Shown here: positions 44,526 through 56,854 of the stretch, one piece after another
How positions within the stretch are numbered: position 1 is the stretch's first letter
Layout of the letters: every line of letters begins with the position of its first letter
From: Zantedeschia hybrid cultivar
Lineage: Eukaryota > Streptophyta > Magnoliopsida > Alismatales > Araceae
NCBI GenBank assembly: GCA_030544215.1
Contig: JARZZO010000003.1
Location: 36,150,379-36,214,378, forward strand
DNA: 64,000 bases
Direction: 5' to 3'
Translations under genes and position numbers: made by a program
The notes under the pieces: model-generated
What the model saw: only the letters and a program-made list of their open reading frames with translations
The model's database searches: none
Told to the model about the DNA's origin: nothing

Positions 44526-45977
44526 GCTCCAGTTCTATTTGTCAGGAAGAAGGATGGTTCTCTGAGGTTGTGCATTGATTATAGATAGCTGAACCAGGTA
44601 ACGATAAAAAACAAGTACCCACTTCCGAGGATCGATGATCTGATGGATCAGCTGCAGTTTGCGAAGGTGTTTTCGAAGATTGACTTGAGATCAGGGTATT
44701 ACCAGATGAGGATCCGTGAGGTTGATGTTAGTAAGACGGCCTTTAGGACTCGGTATGGACATTATGAGTTTTTGGTTATGCCTTTTGGCTTGACCAATGC
44801 TCCGGCGACTTTTATGGATTTGATGAACCGGGTCTTCAGGGCCTATCTGGATCAGTTTGTGGTGGTATTTGTAGATGATATTCTAATATACTCTTCTTCT
44901 GAGGAAGAGCATGCCACACATCTTCAGGTGGTATTACAGGTTCTGAGAGAGCACCAACTCTATGCCAAGTTTAGCAAGTGTGAATTATGGTTAGACAAGG
45001 TGCACTTCTTGGGGCATGTCATCTCTGGCGATGGCATTGCAGTGGATCCAGTCAAGATTGAGGCGGTAATGGATTGGAGCAGGCCAACAACAGTAACTGA
45101 GATCAGGAGCTTCTTGGGGCTAGCAGGTTACTACAGGCGGTTTGTTCAGGGTTTCTCTTCGATAGCGGCTCCCTTGTCGAGGTTGACTCGTAAGGGAGTT
45201 CGTTTCGTGTGGACCGAGGAGTGTGAGCGGAGTTTCATTGAGTTGAAGACTCGCTTCACTTCGGCTCCAGTGTTGGTGCTTCCATCAGGTTCAGGTGGAT
45301 TTGTAGTTTATTCGGATGCATCACGTCGAGGTTTGGGTGCAGTTCTGATGCAGCATGGTAAGGTTGTGGCCTATGCTTCTCGACAGCTAAAGAAGCATGA
45401 GGGGAACTATCGCACTCAAGATTTAAAGTTGGCAGCTGTGGTATTTGCATTGAAAATCTGGCGACATTATTTGTTTGGAGAGAAATTTCAGGTTTTTACC
45501 GATCACAAGAGCCTGAAGTATGTGTTCACGCAGAGGGACCTGAACTTGAGGCAGCGTAGGTGGATGGAATTTATCAAGGATTATGACCTCGACCTATCTT
45601 ATCATCCGGGCAAGGCGAATGTGGTGGCAGACGCCTTGAGTCGGAAGACGGTCGTGTCATATCTCATGGTTCGAGAATGGAGATTATTTGAGCAGGTTGT
45701 GGAATCTTCCTTTCGGATTCCACGTGAGGTTGATAGAGCCGTGTTGGCCAGCTTAACTGTGAGGCCAGCAGTGTACCATGCCGTAATTGAGTCTCAAAGG
45801 GCAGATGTAGAGTTACCGCAGATTCTCTAGGGACCAGAGGTGGAATTGTTGTATGATGGTACAGTCAGATTTAGAGGCAGACTCTATGTTCCGGCCGAGG
45901 AGGACGTGTGCAGGAGTGTCCTTGACGAGGCGCACCGTTCTAAATATGCAGTGCATCCCGGAACGACTAAGATGTAT
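44526..45977 (+). pseudogene. Tekay-A reverse transcriptase-RNase H, second part
   Basis: It resumes at gctccagttc, exactly where 35131 stopped. VRKKDGSLRLCIDYR is followed by a TAG (44587-44589; CAG in Tekay-B). A 395-codon open frame (44643-45830) then has FSKIDLRSGYYQ, FVDD, YSDASRRGLG, FTDHKSLKY and VVADALSRK. Another TAG at about 45828 again replaces CAG. The integrase start (VHPGTTKMY) is cut by Tat-2 at 45977. Confidence 0.92.
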
Positions 45978-46166
45978 TGTAGACACGCTAATTTTGACAT
46001 CATTTTGAGTAAATTTCATATCATATAATAATGCCTCAGAATGGTTTGATATTTAATCATTGATTAATTTTTATTGATCTTTTTAAGTGTCGGGTTTAAC
46101 AGACATGTTTAAGTTAATCAATTGAATTGATTTTAGTTCAAAGTTCAGTTAAAATATGAAAAAAGT

Positions 46167-46466
46167 CTGAAAGGCGTCGACCCATGTGGACGCTATTTAG
46201 AGTTTATTCCTGTTTTAGCGTTTAAATTTGAATTTTAATTAATTGATTTATTAGATAAAAGGCGTCTGGTAAGGTCGACGCGTTTTAGGTTTCCTAAGCT
46301 ATTTTAACTTATCTTCCGGATGTTTATCCTTATCTTAATTAGTGTAAAAGACGTCTACATAGGTGGACGCGTTTTAGCTAATAAAGATAAAGATAAGTTT
46401 TCCCGGATATTTATCCTTATCTTAATTTAATCTGAAAGGCGTCGGCCATGGTGGACGCTTTTTAGA
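46167..46466. repeat. Four palindromes in Tat-2 LTR
   Basis: Units start at about 46167, 46257, 46346 and 46435, a regular spacing of 89-90 bp. Cores are gtcgacccatgtggacgc, gtctggtaaggtcgacgc, gtctacataggtggacgc and gtcggccatggtggacgc. All lie upstream of the TATA box. Confidence 0.85.
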
Positions 46467-46563
46467 TAATTACAGATAAAGATGAATTAATCAGTAATTA
46501 TCTGTCGATTAAGGTAGATAAATCCTAGATTTTTCTATGTTAATCGCAAACGCAGAAAATGCC

Positions 46564-46570
46564 TATAAAT
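46564..46570 (+). promoter_or_regulatory. TATA box of Tat-2 LTR
   Basis: tataaat in cctataaatacc lies about 586 bp into the LTR and is conserved in position in the solo Tat LTR. It is followed by A-rich and purine-rich sequence. Confidence 0.6.
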
Positions 46571-47050
46571 ACCTTGCATCTCAAAGAGTAAAAAAAAAAA
46601 AAAAGAGAGAATTGAATTGAGTTGAGCCATAGCGTTATAGCGAATTGAAGATCGGAGCAACCACGTCGGAACGCCGGAGCGCTGCCATTTCCAGAAGTCG
46701 GCGTCCCTTTCAAGATCTTCATCCTTTCAAGGCTCCAACTGGGCATAAAGATCAAAAAGGGGAAATCAAGCACAAAGCCAGAAGAACTTCTGGACGATCC
46801 TCAACCTCAACAGTAAGAACAAAAGAACAAAGAAAGGGCTCTCTTTCTTCAGCCGGCTGAAGGAGGGGAACCAAGGACTCATTCTTCCGCGTTCAAACAG
46901 GTAGGCGATCAAATCTCTTTTGAAGCTTTTTAGTTAAAAGTTTCTGGCGATCACTACACTTTAGTTGCTGTTTTTAATAGGTTAGTTTACACTAAACAAC
47001 ATAGTTTTTCACATTAATCACACGAGCATTTTCAGCACCTACAGCTCTTT

Positions 47051-47068
47051 TGGCGATCACGGTGGGAC
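47051..47068 (+). other. Probable primer binding site of Tat-2
   Basis: TGGCGATCACGGTGGGAC lies seven bases after the LTR. The TGG start and position fit a tRNA 3'-end complement; I cannot name the tRNA with confidence. Confidence 0.6.
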
Positions 47069-48168
47069 TTGGTCTCGCCGTCTTTTAGTTTCCTTTTGTT
47101 CTTGCTATCATCATATCGGGCACCCACGGTGCACCATTTGTGTCTTTCGACACGTCCTCACCAATTGGTGAGTGTTTAATTTAATTAATTTCCCTCGTGC
47201 ACCACGTGCACACCCCAGTGGCAAGATCTTGCCTCCCCTTGATTAGTTCAAAAAAAAGCTGTTTTTGTGATAAAAGTGATGTGTGGTTGAGTGATTTCCT
47301 AGTTGTTTAGTTAGTAAATCATCCTGTTTAAAATATGAAACTAAAAATCTTTGCATGAGTCGATTGTTTACTGCATTTTACCCTGTTTGAGGAGGATTCG
47401 ACCCAGAAAATCCTCCTGGAAATCTGTTTCTGCGAACTAAAAAGCGTCCAGTAACGTTGACGCGTTTCAAAACCGCGTCAGCACACCCAGACGCCTTTTA
47501 GCCTCCAGGCTTTCTCTGCTGTTTGCATCTGTTTCTGCGAAATAATTAAGTTCTGTGTTGAATAGTGTCGACCACCATCGACGCGATTCAGACAGTTTCT
47601 TAGTTATTTTCCAGATCTGTTTCTGCGAAAGAATTAAGTTCTGTTTTGAATAGCGTCGACTATCATCGACGCTATTCAGACAGTTTCTTAATTATTTTTC
47701 AGTTTCTAGATTTCTGTGTTTTGAGTGCTAGCTACCCATTATTTTATTAAGCATTAGAGGCCATCCAGGTCGCAGGGCATACGCATTGAGGCGAAAACCC
47801 TCCTCTTCTTAGGAACACATTACTCGACGTCAGCAACTCTCTCTGATTGGGTTGGTCCCTTGATCAGACTAGAGAAGTTGACGTTGAGACCTCCATAAGT
47901 CCCCAAAATCAAGGTATTCCTCCTTGATCATCGGGCTGGTTGTACCAATTGAAGTCCCGGCTAGATTCCGAAAGCGTTGTGAGAGAGAACCCTAGAGAAT
48001 AACGGTGGAAACTGAACTGAAACTAGGATCCTTCCCTGAGCGAAATTGTGGTTTAATCCAATTCAAATAACTCAACAAGGAACCCTAAAATCACATTAAG
48101 CATCCACTTGTTTGATTAATCTCTGTACAACTTGTTTGATTAAATCTTTGAAAAGAGAATCTAATATC
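47069..48168 (+). other. Tat-2 leader
   Basis: This is untranslated. It contains four palindromes at 47439-47676, two of them in near-duplicate segments sharing tttctgcgaa..aattaagttctg. No gene is seen before the gag ATG. Confidence 0.7.
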
Positions 48169-51100
48169 ATGTTGCTGCGATCAGGCAGAGACTTGAGTAT
48201 GGCCCAAGACGCCATCATCAACTACGAGGGAGATGCTAATGCCCCTCGCGATTCAGATTTCAACTATGAGAACGGGAGAGATGCTGATGCCTCTCGTAAT
48301 TCTGTCCCCATTCCAGTTCGACATGACGGGAATGTCCGAACTCCTCTTTTTCATCCACACGATCAATATCATGATCTTCCTCCGCATGAATATGCGATCC
48401 CTAATCCTGATCTAGAGGGGGACATGAATCAGCATGATCCCTCATCCTCCGATCCTATGGATCTTGTCAGCGCCTTGGGAGTTCTTGCCTCCCGACTGGA
48501 CCCTCAGCAGTTCGAGGCCATCCAGTCTATCTTGAAGGGGAAGGCACCCATGCAGCCTGCTGAGCCGAACCCTATGGCTCCCCCCGTTGTTACTCAACAA
48601 CCTCCTCCTCCTCCTCCTTATATCCATCAGGCCATGGAAGGCCTTCATCTTACTTCTCGGCCAACTGGGCCACAACTTTCATCGTCTAGGCAACCGGCTA
48701 GACCGCAAACGCCTATTTATCAAAATGCCCTCGGGCATAGCGGAAGCTCTGCCGGACCTCATCCTTATTGTCCTCCATGTCCGACGTACTCTAGGCAGCA
48801 GGCCTATCAAGTACTTCCACCTCCTCCTCCTCCCCAGGCAGATCTGACCACGCAAGCGTTGCTGGCCAAGATGGAGCGCATGGATGAACAGTTCAACAAC
48901 CTCCAGAAGATGATGGGGGTTAAAGCTGTGCCAGAAATCAATTTACCGAGCCTGCCAGTATTCCATCTGCCACCCTCTGAAATGCCAGTGTATCGAAAGT
49001 ATAACGGTACTGGTAACCCCTTCACGCACCTGAAGGAGTTCATGTACGAATCCTCTTTCTGGCAGAATGACAAGAGGTCGTTGGCCTTCTTGTTCAGGAG
49101 ATCTCTAGAGGGACTAGCCCTCGAGTGGTTCTTTTCTCTGGAACCCTCCGAAGTAGAGGATTACGGTATCGTTTCACGCAAATTTATCCAACGATACCAG
49201 GACAGAGTTGCACCCTCCTTGTCTATCACGGACCTCATTGCAGAAAAGATGAAACCGGATGAGGAGTTTGTCAGTTTCGCTGACAGGTGGCGGGGCCAGG
49301 CTGAAAAGGTAAAAGATCACTTGTCTTAATCTGAACAAGTGAAAATGTTAATTTCTAACGCCACTCCCCAGTTCAAGCTAGTCCTCTCCTTGAACAATTT
49401 GACTAATATGGCAGAGCTCTATGAAAGAGCACGGTACTGCCAGAATGCCTTCAAAGACGCTACGTTCTCTAGCGTCTTTGATCCTCACAGACCTAGCAGG
49501 CCTCCACCTCGGAAGCTTGCCGTGCCGAATTCTCCCAGCACAGGTCCGACTACTGAGGGCATGCTCTCTCACGAGCAAGTCAGTACCATGAACAATAACT
49601 CTCCCCAGTTTGTGAGGAATCAGCAGCAGTACCAGAGGCCACCGCAGCCGAGCCAACAGGGGTACAGGCAGCAGCAGAACCCCCATTACCAACAGCAGTA
49701 CCAGCGGCCCCAGCAGCCGAATCAGAACCAGCAACAGCTACAGCAACAGCCGCAACGGCAACAACAGTATCAACAGCAGCAACAGCCACAGTACCAGCCG
49801 CGCGCACCGCCGGCGTACCACAATGTCCCTCCTCCGGGTGATTACAACCAACAAAGGAGACCTCCAGGCCCGAAAAGGGCAGAGTACCCGGCCCTCCCAG
49901 AATCCTTGGCGGATATCTTCAGCGCTTTAATGGCAGCCAATGCCCAAGTTTTGCCGAGGGAGAAGGCCGTCTGGCCTCAAAATGCCGATACGTCTAGGTA
50001 TTGCTACTTCCACAGGCAACCTGGGCATACCATTGACACCTGCTTTCAGTTCAGAGATTATATTCATGATCTCAATGAGCAGGGTGGAATAGACTGGGAG
50101 GAAATGAAAAAGTACATAACAGCCCTGAAGGCGAGGAGACTGCAGCAGCAGCAGCAGCAAGCAAGACCACCGGCACAAGCAGCAGCACCACCCAACATGG
50201 GCATAGTGCAGAATCCACTCCCGGAGCACCAGAACCAAAACCAGGTTGCTCCCATTCTGACGAACAGCCAGTATGAGGCTGGTCGTGGGCAGCAGTGGAG
50301 AGTAGAGGACTCTTCCTCTCTTTGTTCAACGGGTCACGTTCAAAGTACCGCAGAGCGACCACCACGCCGCACCATCCACATACCAAGGCCACAACCCGTT
50401 ACTATCACCCCTATACCCACACCCACATATCACTCACCCACGCCCAATAACCCATTACCACTACCCGCCTTCCTTAGACCCATTACGCCCCGCACCACTA
50501 CGCCTCCATCATATAACCCCCCGCAAACTAATAACGCGCCCCTCCTACCATCCAGGCCATTACTACGCATACCGTTTCCTACTTCACCCGCTACCACTAC
50601 CGCCTATCCAGATATGCCCTTACCATCTAGACCGCTATTACGCGTACCATTCCCCACTTCACCGACCGCTTACCCATCCACCATCCAACCCTCTAGGCCT
50701 CTAATCCGCACCGCGCCATCACTACCTAACCCTACGCCATCACCTACATACCAACCTTCTACGCCATCCGCACTATCCAACCCTGCGGTACTTAAAGTGT
50801 CACCCGGATCCTCCACGGTTGAGGAACACGCGCTCCGGAGTGGAAGGATTTTCAACAAGGTCTTCCCTCAGTCCACAGTCAGAGACGGCCCATCACAGCC
50901 GACTGAGGAAGCCCATAATGAAGAGAGTGCACCAGGCACTCAATACGACCTGTTGAAACACCTGGATCGGACACCGGCACGGATCACTATACTCGAACTG
51001 ATCAAAAGATCCAAGAGTCACCAAGAAGCTTTAATGGAATATCTGCAAAAGGTGATGGTCAATGAAGACGTGCCGGTAGAGAAGATTGCAGCACTACTAG

Positions 51101-51948
51101 TTCCTCAGGGGGATCAGCCCTCCATTACATTTCATACATCGGAACTAGCACCACCGGCAGCCAGAAGCATGGCTCTGAGCATCACGGTCAATATCTGTAA
51201 GAAGGCCGTGGATGCATGCCTGGTCGACACAGGGGCTTCGATCAATGTTTTACCTCCGAAGACCCTGGAGCTGTGCGGTGTGCTCAAAGAGAAATGGCTG
51301 CCCAGCCCCATCTCAGTGACAGCATATGACAATTCTACCCGTTCCCCTCTGGGAATGGTCTATTTAAAGGTGGAGCTGGGCCCTGTAAGTCATGCAGAGG
51401 TCGAATTTCACATCCTGAAAATCGACCCTTCCATAAATGCCATTTTAGGTCGTCCTTATATTAAAACTCTTGAGGCGATTCCCTCTACGAATCATGAATG
51501 CCTCAAATTCCCTTATAAAGGACGAATTATTAAAGTGACGAGCATGCCGATCCTTGCTGCTGCTCATACCTTGAACATTAAATCTGTTGTTTTACCTGGC
51601 CGGCAACCTTTTCTGTCAGTATTACAGGTCTACCGTCCAGTGGCTGATCCTCTAAAAGCCGCCACTATTTCTCCATACCCATTAGATGCTATCAAAAGGG
51701 GGAAGTGCATGAGTACCCCAGGATGGAGGATTATGATGAAGAACGGCTACGAGCCTGGGAAAGGTCTGGGCACACAATTGCAAGGCAGGACCACTCCTGT
51801 CAGAAATCATCGAGCAGCACCTGGAAGTGGTCTGGGCTATAGGCCAATAAAACTGAAACAAGACCCGGTTCAGAAAACAGAGATCAAAGAAGGTCCGAAA
51901 ATCTGGGAGGCAATGTCTACACCACCCAAAGAAGGCCGAGAACCCTAA
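48169..51948 (+). pseudogene. Tat-2 Gag-protease with G-patch
   Basis: I chose the ATG at 48169 (M-L-L-R-S-G-R); the frame is open upstream without an obvious start. Order: Pro/Gln-rich N-terminus; capsid domain (about residues 270-440: YNGTGNPFTHLKEFMYES, LALEWFFSLEP); a long Gln/Pro-rich linker; a CX2HX4HX4C knuckle (CYFHRQPGHTIDTC, about residue 612); an aspartic protease core CLVDTGASINVLP (about residue 1018); and a C-terminal G-patch (KNGYEPGKGLG, GSGLGY) at about residues 1190-1230. One TAA at 49327-49329 interrupts gag without a frame change. G-patches beside protease also occur in other retroelements. Confidence 0.88.
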
Positions 51949-52019
51949 CATGGACCCTGTGTACGCACTTTGTAAAAGGGCCCATACTTAGCTATGACAA
52001 TACGGTAGTCATTACTTCC

Positions 52020-52769
52020 TGTTTTGACTTCCACGATATATATGGGAGGGATTTGGCCAGACATTGCTCTGAACTACTTACGTACCAATCCTTGGAGGCT
52101 CTGCGGCCTATGAAAAGGAGGAAATTCCATGACCCTGAATGTGAATGGTACAGGTGGTTCGATCTGAGGGACCTGTATATTGCACTGAACAGACTATTTC
52201 TGGATCCTGCAGAACCTAAGTGGGCGCCGCAGATTGATGAACTGATTGAAAGCCCTGGTGCCATATTTGACAAGCGGATACTGCTATCTGAAGAGACTGA
52301 CGAAGGGGAGCCAGATGACCCCTATGAAGCTGGTTACACAACAGATCTGCTCTGGAGGGGGACATATCCTTCACATGTCTTCATGCTCCATACTCTTTTT
52401 CGTACACTACTCTTGACCCCGACTTGGTCGCGGGTCAGAATCGAAGATATTCCACGGGCTCCGCCCGTCATGATTACTCTGTCCCCTCGGGACATTATAC
52501 CACAACCTCCTCTCGATCTAGAGAGGTTGTATAATCTGATCTGGGACATATTACTATATGATCCCCCTAATCCTTTGGCCTTGGTGCCACTTCCTCCGTC
52601 TCATTCTCCTCCCATTTGTATTCATTCCTGCTTTATGTTTAATTCTTTCATTGTAAAAAAAAAAACGCCAATTTGGCAACAAATTCTTCCCAAATCCTCA
52701 TTGAGGAAACATCTTACTTGTACGATTGCACCCCGCCGCGCGGGTCCTTCGGTCAAGATTCTCTTCTAG
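52020..52769 (+). CDS. Spacer ORF between protease and pol of Tat-2, function unknown
   Basis: A frame of about 240 codons, different from both gag-protease and pol, runs from about 52020 (C-F-D-F-H-D-I-Y-G-R-D) and has an ATG-free start; an internal start lies near 52053. It overlaps the pol frame by about 100 bp. Features: a Trp/Tyr/Asp-rich middle (WYRWFDLRDLYIALNRLF), acidic EETDEGEPDDPYE, then Pro-rich sequence. I recognise no domain. Ogre/Tat elements are known to have a spliced intron between protease and RT, so part of this may be intronic. The last 40 codons, after a Pro-rich stretch, look noncoding. Confidence 0.45.
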   Translation, partial: CFDFHDIYGRDLARHCSELLTYQSLEALRPMKRRKFHDPECEWYRWFDLRDLYIALNRLFLDPAEPKWAPQIDELIESPGAIFDKRILLSEETDEGEPDDPYEAGYTTDLLWRGTYPSHVFMLHTLFRTLLLTPTWSRVRIEDIPRAPPVMITLSPRDIIPQPPLDLERLYNLIWDILLYDPPNPLALVPLPPSHSPPICIHSCFMFNSFIVKKKTPIWQQILPKSSLRKHLTCTIAPRRAGPSVKILF

Positions 52770-55700
52770 ATCTACTCTGTCCCTCCCCTCGGGAGGATCC
52801 TCTTGTATTTCCACTTGTATCCCAGGATTTTCATCCTGCTTCGTCTTCGTTAGGTTATGATAGTGAAGTTAGGCAGTCTAGTCAGGTTAGAAAGTCTAGG
52901 AAGCCTAAGGGTAGGCAAATTCCAGATAGATACCTCCAGGACTTAGCTGATAAATGCTCTTCTTGTTCTTTAATCCCTCAGCTTTTAGAAAATCCAATTC
53001 ATATGCCAGAAGATTGCATGGACGATGAGTCACTCAATGATGGGTACGGGGTATATGAATTAGTACATGAAAAGGACCCCATTGTTGAAGAGGAAGATGA
53101 CGAGGACGCGGCTGAGGCATATGCCAGTGGAGTGAAGAGATTCGATGAACCCTCAGCTGCCGTAGAAGAGCCCACCAAAGAAATTAATTTAGGGACTGAA
53201 GACGAACCTAAGGTTGTCCTCGTCAGTAAAAATCTTTCTTCAGAGGATGAGAAGGCAATGGTACAAGTACTAAAAGACTATAAGGACACTTTCGCCTGGA
53301 GTTATGAAGATATGCCGGGGTTAGACTCATCTTTAGTTGAACACAGGTTGACATTAAAGGAAGGAGCTAGCCCTGTCAAACAAAAATTAAGGCGATTCCA
53401 CCCACAAATGGCTCTAAAGATGAAGGAAGAGGTCGATAAGTTGCACAAAGCCAAATTTATTAGAGTTGTCCTTTATCCACAATGGGTGGCCAATATAGTC
53501 CCGGTTATGAAGAAGGATGGGAAGGTCAGAATTTGCATTGACTTCCGCGATTTGAATCGGGCGTGTCCTAAAGACGATTTTCCATTGCCTCATATTGATG
53601 TACTCATCGATAACACTGCTGGCTATGAGACGTTATCATTTATGGACGGATTTTCAGGATATAATCAGATTAAGTTGGCAGAAGAGGATCAAGAGAAAAC
53701 ATCATTCACTACACCTTGGGGAACATATTGTTATGTTGTCATGCCATTTGGATTAAAGAATGCTGGAGCCACTTATCAGAGGGCCATGATGGCAATATTT
53801 CATGACATGATGCATATAGATCTGGAAGTGTACGTGGATGACTTATTGGTTAAATAAAAAACAAAGGCTGAGCACGCCGAAGTTTTGGCAAGGGTATTAG
53901 AGAGATCGAGAGAATATCAGTTAAAGATGAACCCCAAGAAATGTGTATTCGGGGTATATTCAGGAAAATTGCTTGGATTTATTGTCAGCAAACGGGGAAT
54001 TGAGATCGATCCCAACAAAGCGAAGGCTATTAGAGAAATGCCACCTCCTAAAAACTTGAAAGAGTTGAGAGGATTAATCGGGAGGTTGCAATTTATTCGC
54101 CGTTTTGTCTCCCAGCACTCACAAAGGTGTAAGCCGTTTTACGAGCTTACCAAGCCGGGAGTCAAATTCGATTGGGACGATAAGTGTCAGGAGGCATTCG
54201 ATGGATTAAAGAACTATTTAGCAAGTCCTCCTGTTTTGAGACCACCATCTCCAGGCAAACCATTGATACTTTATATTTCAGTCCTGGATGATGCAGTGGG
54301 GGCTGTCCTAGCACAAGAAGATGAAGAAGGAAAAGAGAGGGCAGCCTATTATCTCTCTAAACTTCTCAACCCCGCTGAACAGAGATATACGGCGATGGAG
54401 AAAACATGTGCAACATTGGTCTGGGTTGTTCAGAAATTGAAGCATTATTTTCTGGCCCATGAAGTCCATCTCATCGCTAGGATGAATCCAATCAAATTCC
54501 TCCTAGAGAAATCTGTTCTTACTGATAGGTTAGCACGATGGCAAAGCTTTCTATCTCAATTCGACATCATTTATATTCAACAGAAAGCGATCAAGGGCTA
54601 TGCCATAGCAGAACATCTCGCTCATCATCCCCTTCCTAGATTTGATCCAGTGCGATCAGAGTTTCCGGATGAGGAACTGATGTCCGTAAATCAAATCAGA
54701 GATGATATGTGGACTCTACATTTTGACGGAGCTCTGAATTCTCATGGAAAAGGGATCGGTATTGTTCTGTTATCACCTGAAGGTATCACCATTCCACAAG
54801 CCTTTCAGCTTGATTTTCCAGTCACAAACAATATAGTTGAATACGAGGCACTCCTTGCTGGCCTCGAGGCTGCTCATTTCCATGGTGCTACCAAACTCAG
54901 GATTGTAGGTGATAGCCAACTGATTCTTCGCCAAGTGCTGACTAAATATCGAACTCTCGATCCCAAGCTCAAGCCTTATCAAGAGCTTACTTCTGCTTAC
55001 TCAAAGTTTTTCACGAAATTAATCTTTGTCCATGTCCCTAGGAATCAAAACATCTTAGCTGACGCTCTAGCTTCACTTGCATCTTCTCTTGATTTTCCAA
55101 TCAGCAAACAATCCGAATCAATCATAGTTCACAGGCGTCTTTCACCCGCCGTGAAAGACCCTTCATTCCTTAGAACTAAGGAGAAGTTGCTGAAGAAAGT
55201 CAGAGACGGAGATATCATTGAGAAAAGAGAAATCATGTTGATGGAGCTGTTAGAAGAAATGGATGATGAACAGAAGCCATGGTATTATGAAATTGCAAAA
55301 TATTGTGAAGATCAATCGTATCATGAGGAAGCTACAACTGAGGAGAAGAGAGCTATCAGGAGAGTTGCTCAAAGATACACCCTAGTTGGAGGAGCATTAT
55401 ATAAGAGAGGTTTTGATGGAGTTCTTCTGAGATGTCTATACGAAGATGAGCTTTGGAAGGTTATGGAAGGAGCTCATAGTGGAGTTTGTGGTGGTCATGT
55501 CAATGGACAGATGCTAGCAAAGAAGATCCTTAGACAAGGATTTTATTGGCCAACCATGGAAGAAGACTGTGTAGGATTTGTCCGTAGGTGTGCTAAGTGT
55601 CAACTTCACGCCGATAAAATTCATTCTCCTGCATCTTCACTCCATCCTGTTTCTTCCCCATGGCCTTTCTCCATGTGGGCTTTCGACATTATTGGACCTC

Positions 55701-56539
55701 TTGGTAATCCAGATTCCGGCATCAAGCAAAAATCTTTCATTCTCACGGCAACGGAATACTTCACCAAGTGGGCAGAAGCTGAAGCGTACGTGGAGATCAA
55801 AGCATCAACCGTCTGCAAGTTCATCATGAAGAACATCATCACTCGATTTGGAATTCCAAGCACCATCGTCACCGACAACGGACCGCAGTTCGTGTCACAG
55901 GAACTGAAGGACCTCTGTAACAGGTATAAAATTGCATTGCATCATTCATCTCCTTATTATCCGCAAGGCAATGGCCAAGCAGAGGCAACAAATAAGACTT
56001 TGATAAAAATCATCAAAAAGACGTGTAAATCTAACAAGTTCGCAGATTGGCCAGAAAAATTGGTTGAGGCTCTATGGGCCTACCGAACTTCAATCCGCAC
56101 ACCTACTGGGCAGACTCCTTATTCCTTAACGTTTGGAATGGAGGCGGTAGTTCCATATGAGATCCTCATACCGTCATTAAGAGTACAATTGAATAAGGAA
56201 TTTTCCATTGATGAACATCGTTTAGCACTCCTTGCTCAATTGGAACTTTTAGACGAGAAAAGATGGTCAGCTGCTAATCATGCAAAAGTTTATCAAAATA
56301 GACTAGCACGTTTTTATCAAAAGAAAGTCATTGAACGTAAGTTCAAAGTCGGTGAAATGGTTGTCAAAAGAATTTTTATAAAACCTGGTGGTCCGCGTTC
56401 TAAGCTCCAACCCAACTGGGAAGGACCTTATGTTGTATCGCACGCTTTTCCTGGTAATGCTTATCGTCTTGTTAATGCAGAAGGAGAAGAGCTAAAACAT
56501 CCATGGAATGGTTTACATCTTAAGAAATACTACCCTTAG
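52673..56539 (+). pseudogene. Tat-2 pol: RT-RNase H-second RNase H-integrase
   Basis: There is no convincing ATG; pol is probably reached by splicing or recoding. RT: RICIDFRDLNRACPKDDFPLP, MDGFSGYNQIKL, MPFGLKNAGATYQ, YVDD (53831-53842). A TAA at 53855-53857 follows LLVK, probably from a Ser codon; the frame continues. The first RNase H (53885-54630) looks degenerate. The second, RNase HI-type domain (about 54715-55090) keeps D in HFDGA, E in EYEALLAGLE, D in GDSQL and D in ADALA. Integrase: GGHVNGQMLAKKI, CAKC, FDIIGPLG, VTDNGPQFVS and QGNGQAEATNKTLIK, then a GPY-like GPYVVSHAFPGNAYRL. Confidence 0.92.
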
Positions 56540-56838
56540 GTTAAAGAGTCGATCAGTATGGTACAAAGACCAGTGGAATCAGAAAGTTTATAAACTCAAA
56601 TTTCCTTATCAGTCTGGATAACTTAATTTCAAGCCCATTACTGCACACACTAACACGTTTGATTCGTGAGTAACAAGAGATGACAAGTCCTAAAGGATAT
56701 CGAAAGCTTGACCGAAAGTGGAAAGTACAAATCATTCTTTTTGAAACAAAATTATGTTTTATACTCGGCCCATGATGTCGGAACGAGGCTTAGAATAGAC
56801 TACCAAGAATACCCGCCATCTTAGTAGGAGGCCGTCAT

Positions 56839-56854
56839 AAAAAAAAGGGGGAGA
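56839..56854 (+). other. Polypurine tract-like sequence inside Tat-2
   Basis: aaaaaaaagggggaga lies 300 bp after the pol stop, about 7 kb before the expected 3' LTR. It resembles an LTR-proximal polypurine tract. Confidence 0.4.

Larger units (their letters stand above)
30291..45977 (+). mobile_element. Tekay-A: decayed Tekay/Del-type gypsy element, split by three insertions
   Basis: Its pieces are a truncated 5' LTR (30291-31343), gag (31502-32246 and 33842 on), protease to RT start (to 35131), RT-RNase H (44526-45977) and a missing remainder to the right of Tat-2. They are separated by a solo copia LTR, the complete Tekay-B and Tat-2. Joining 35131 to 44531 restores the RT block that is intact in Tekay-B, which proves the nesting. 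Nonsense and frameshift mutations are frequent. Confidence 0.9.
45978..47043 (+). repeat. 5' LTR of Tat-2
   Basis: TGTAGACACGC ... GCACCTACA, 1066 bp, with matching TGTAG/CTACA ends. It is followed after seven bases by a primer site. It contains four regularly spaced palindromes (46167-46466) and a TATA box. It is similar to the solo LTR at 9103-10341. Confidence 0.88.
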
